Source: Daphnia pulex (taxonomy: Eukaryota > Arthropoda > Branchiopoda > Diplostraca > Daphniidae). Taken from it: DNA of 64,000 nucleotides. The position numbers and the translations under genes were made by a program. The stretch lies in the NCBI RefSeq assembly GCF_021134715.1, contig NC_060025.1, positions 1,798,001 to 1,862,000 of the forward strand, given 5' to 3'. Positions 61,960 to 64,000 of the stretch are shown here, in pieces. The notes beneath the pieces are model-generated. The model was not told the DNA's origin, did no database searches, and worked only from the letters and a program-made list of their open reading frames with translations. Numbering within the stretch: position 1 is the first letter of the stretch; each line of letters opens with the position of its first letter.

Positions 61960-62838
61960 TTTCCTTAGTAAGGTTGGAAGATGGGAAACGTCTATTTTAT
62001 TTATTTTAACGCCATTATCGTAACCGCATTATTTTCTTTATTGGCAAAGTGTAATAAAAATTGACGAATAAAAAACCATATTGCTGTAAATACATTCATT
62101 ATAAACGGAATGGTTGGAACTGTCATACTTCTCACCTTCAAATAACCGGTAAAATTTGATTGCAGGTACTACAGGTTGACGGTTGAACACCTGATGTCTG
62201 AAAACTTTTACAGAACCTTGACAGATTCGTGGGGATTTACCGCTTGAGAATTTGCATTACAAGTCGAATAAAAAAGCAATTCTTGCCAGGAAAAAAAAAT
62301 CTTCATGACTGTCCAGTGTCCACTTATGTAAAACTTCAATCTAGCGCACTTCGCTGGTCAAATGTTTCAAGTACATTCACGTTATTTTATGTAACCTGTA
62401 ATCAGGAAGGGAATCGAGAGGTTATCGAATAAATTAAGAACTTTTTCTTTTACGGTTAAATAACGGGTACCAACTATAAGGTCATGGCTCCTTGTCAAGG
62501 AGAAGAAAATCAAGTTGTTTGAATTCTGAGTTATTCGTGCGTAGGTGTTCTCATATTACAGTTTGTCGTTTTCTTTTCTCTTGTGGCAGCTTGTGGTAAG
62601 CGCAAAATGAAATGTTCATAGAATTTGTTAACATTTTAGAATTTTTTCTATTCATTTTTTTATTTTTCATCGACTCTGAAACTGAAATAGAAAGTTTTTT
62701 TAATTTTGCGAACTATTTTTAGTATTTTAGACGGTACTGCACTGCTGCATCCGTTTGCTTTTTGCAGAAGCAGACGATGAAAGCATTGCAGCAGTCAATT
62801 CTTCTTTGTTTTTAAAAAAAAATGTAGTCTAATTATTT
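61960..62838. other. PDSS1-PDSS2 intergenic region
   Basis: About 880 bases. Likely PDSS1 polyadenylation signals (AATAAA) lie near 62053-62070. No other gene is seen. The spacer is long enough to hold an independent PDSS2 promoter. Confidence 0.6.
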
Positions 62839-64000
62839 ATGTTGGCGTTTTTTAAAAGGAAAATGGCATCCAGAAATTGCTTGATGCGGTTGAAAACTTT
62901 TCAGCTTAGTAGTTTCAACCCACCCAACGGGATTGCCTTTTCTAGAGGTTTTGGCGCAAGTCCCCCAGTATTCCAGATCAAATGGCTGCAAGCCGTTTCG
63001 CACGCAGAGAAAGTGGTAGGAAATCCTACCTTTCTCGATCTGGAAAGTGTGACAAGCCATGAGATAAGTAATATGGCTGTTTACTTGAAAAATCTCATTA
63101 AAACTGGACATCCCCTTACATCCACTGTCAAGTAAATTTTAAATAACCATCCTATTATGCTCGATTTAATTTTTTGTTTAATTCCACCACAGAGAACTCC
63201 TCAATCCTAAGGCCAAAAAGGATCTCACCAGAGGGTTGTTGGTTTTGCTTGTATCCAAGGCAGGAAAACATAAGGCAAATGAAGACATTCTGCCAAATCA
63301 AAGAAAACTTGCAGAGATCACTGAACAGATCCATACAGCTCACATTATCCACTCAGGAATTATAAATCTTCCCACTCCGAATGAAAATCTAGAAAAGGGG
63401 AATAAAATGGCAATTCTGTGTGGTGATTTTATTCAGTCCCGCTCTAGTATCCGATTGGCAGAATTTAAAAACATCAAGGTATCTATGCTTTCAATGTAAG
63501 GGTTTTGAAACAGAATGGTGATGATGTAATTTTCACAGATTATAGAGTTATTTGGCCAAGCTATAGCAGATTTTAGTGCGGTTGAATTTATTGATGAGGA
63601 CACATACTGTGCCCTAGATTTGTGGACCCAGAAAACGAAAATGAGGTAATCATCAATGTCTATGGGTGGATCAACAGCCATTAATGTTTACCTTGCGGCC
63701 TTTTTATTCTTTCTCAGATATGGAACTTTATTATCAAATGCCTGCCAGTCAACCCTAATTCTTGGTGGCGATATGGATCTCCTTGAATCCGCAAAAAATT
63801 TCGGTCTCGAAATTGCTTTTGCTTGGCAAGTACGTAAAGTTCCCATACACTTTTACGATCATGGGTTCGGCACTTAGATTACGATTGTGTTTTGGCATAG
63901 GCAAACATTGACCTACAAAGCTACAAGAGCACAACGAAGAAAGAGGAGCACATTCTGACCAAGCTTTTTCCACCCGGAACTCCTTTTGAAGAAATCTTAT
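62839..64000 (+). CDS. PDSS2: Polyprenyl diphosphate synthase subunit 2 (partial, runs off right edge)
   Basis: Non-catalytic partner of PDSS1 in the heteromeric long-chain prenyl synthase (family knowledge). Exons seen: 62839-63131, 63193-63478, 63539-63645, 63718-63829 and 63901 to the edge, all in phase. The start may be 62839 or the second Met at 62863; either gives a basic mitochondrial-type N-terminus. Hallmarks: SHAEKVVGNPTF, LTRGLLVLLVSKAG, QRKLAEITEQIHTAHIIHSG, GNKMAILCGDFI and LLSNACQSTLIL. As expected for subunit 2, the Asp-rich DDxxD motifs are absent: the first site reads AHIIHSG rather than HDDVID, and the second region reads IAFAWQ. Length of the seen part is about 300 residues; the last exon is incomplete. 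Confidence 0.92.

Overview
The window looks like nuclear DNA from a small-genome arthropod, most likely a cladoceran such as Daphnia (inference). Support: genes are split by very short introns (about 50-100 bp) with plain GT-AG ends, intergenic space is compact and rich in microsatellites, and gene identities are a mix of pan-animal genes and an arthropod-type unzipped-like adhesion protein. There are no bacterial operons, no CRISPR array and no recognisable transposase or reverse transcriptase. Most long ORFs in noncoding parts are artefacts of CA/GT, TTC or TTT tracts. 

Layout. (1) 1-5.8 kb, minus strand: the 3' part of an unidentified multi-exon gene; four or five exons join in phase and run off the left edge. 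(2) 6.7-19.5 kb, minus strand: a mitoguardin (MIGA/FAM73) gene with a giant intron of about 8.7 kb; an intact unzipped-like gene (uzip) lies inside that intron on the plus strand. (3) 20.2-31.1 kb, minus strand: three tandem, apparently intact core-1 beta-1,3-galactosyltransferase (C1GALT1) genes whose catalytic parts are alike but whose C-terminal tails differ strongly. Between copies B and C, on the plus strand, sits an intronless gene for a membrane-anchor/coiled-coil/C-terminal J-domain protein, flanked by an imperfect ~265-bp direct repeat. (4) 32.5-34.6 kb, minus strand: complete FBXO42 (F-box plus Kelch), eight exons. (5) 34.9-35.3 kb, minus strand: a small unrecognised two- or three-exon gene. 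(6) 37.1-47.5 kb: no convincing gene; the stretch is built from nested local duplications (a ~0.7-kb tandem pair, a ~3-kb duplication, and an array of ~0.65-0.8-kb modules). (7) 47.5-56.2 kb: gene-poor, microsatellite-rich upstream region. (8) 56.2-58.2 kb, plus strand: LMX1-type LIM-homeobox gene, six coding exons. (9) 60.3-64 kb, plus strand: PDSS1 directly followed by PDSS2, the two subunits of the polyprenyl diphosphate synthase that makes the ubiquinone side chain; PDSS2 runs off the right edge. 

How the genes relate: PDSS1 and PDSS2 are expected to act in one mitochondrial heteromeric enzyme. The three C1GALT1 copies act in Golgi mucin-type O-glycosylation. The other genes appear functionally unrelated neighbours. 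The features I find most worth a second look are the PDSS1-PDSS2 pair, the diversified C1GALT1 cluster with the J-domain gene inside it, and the repeat-built 37-47.5 kb region.
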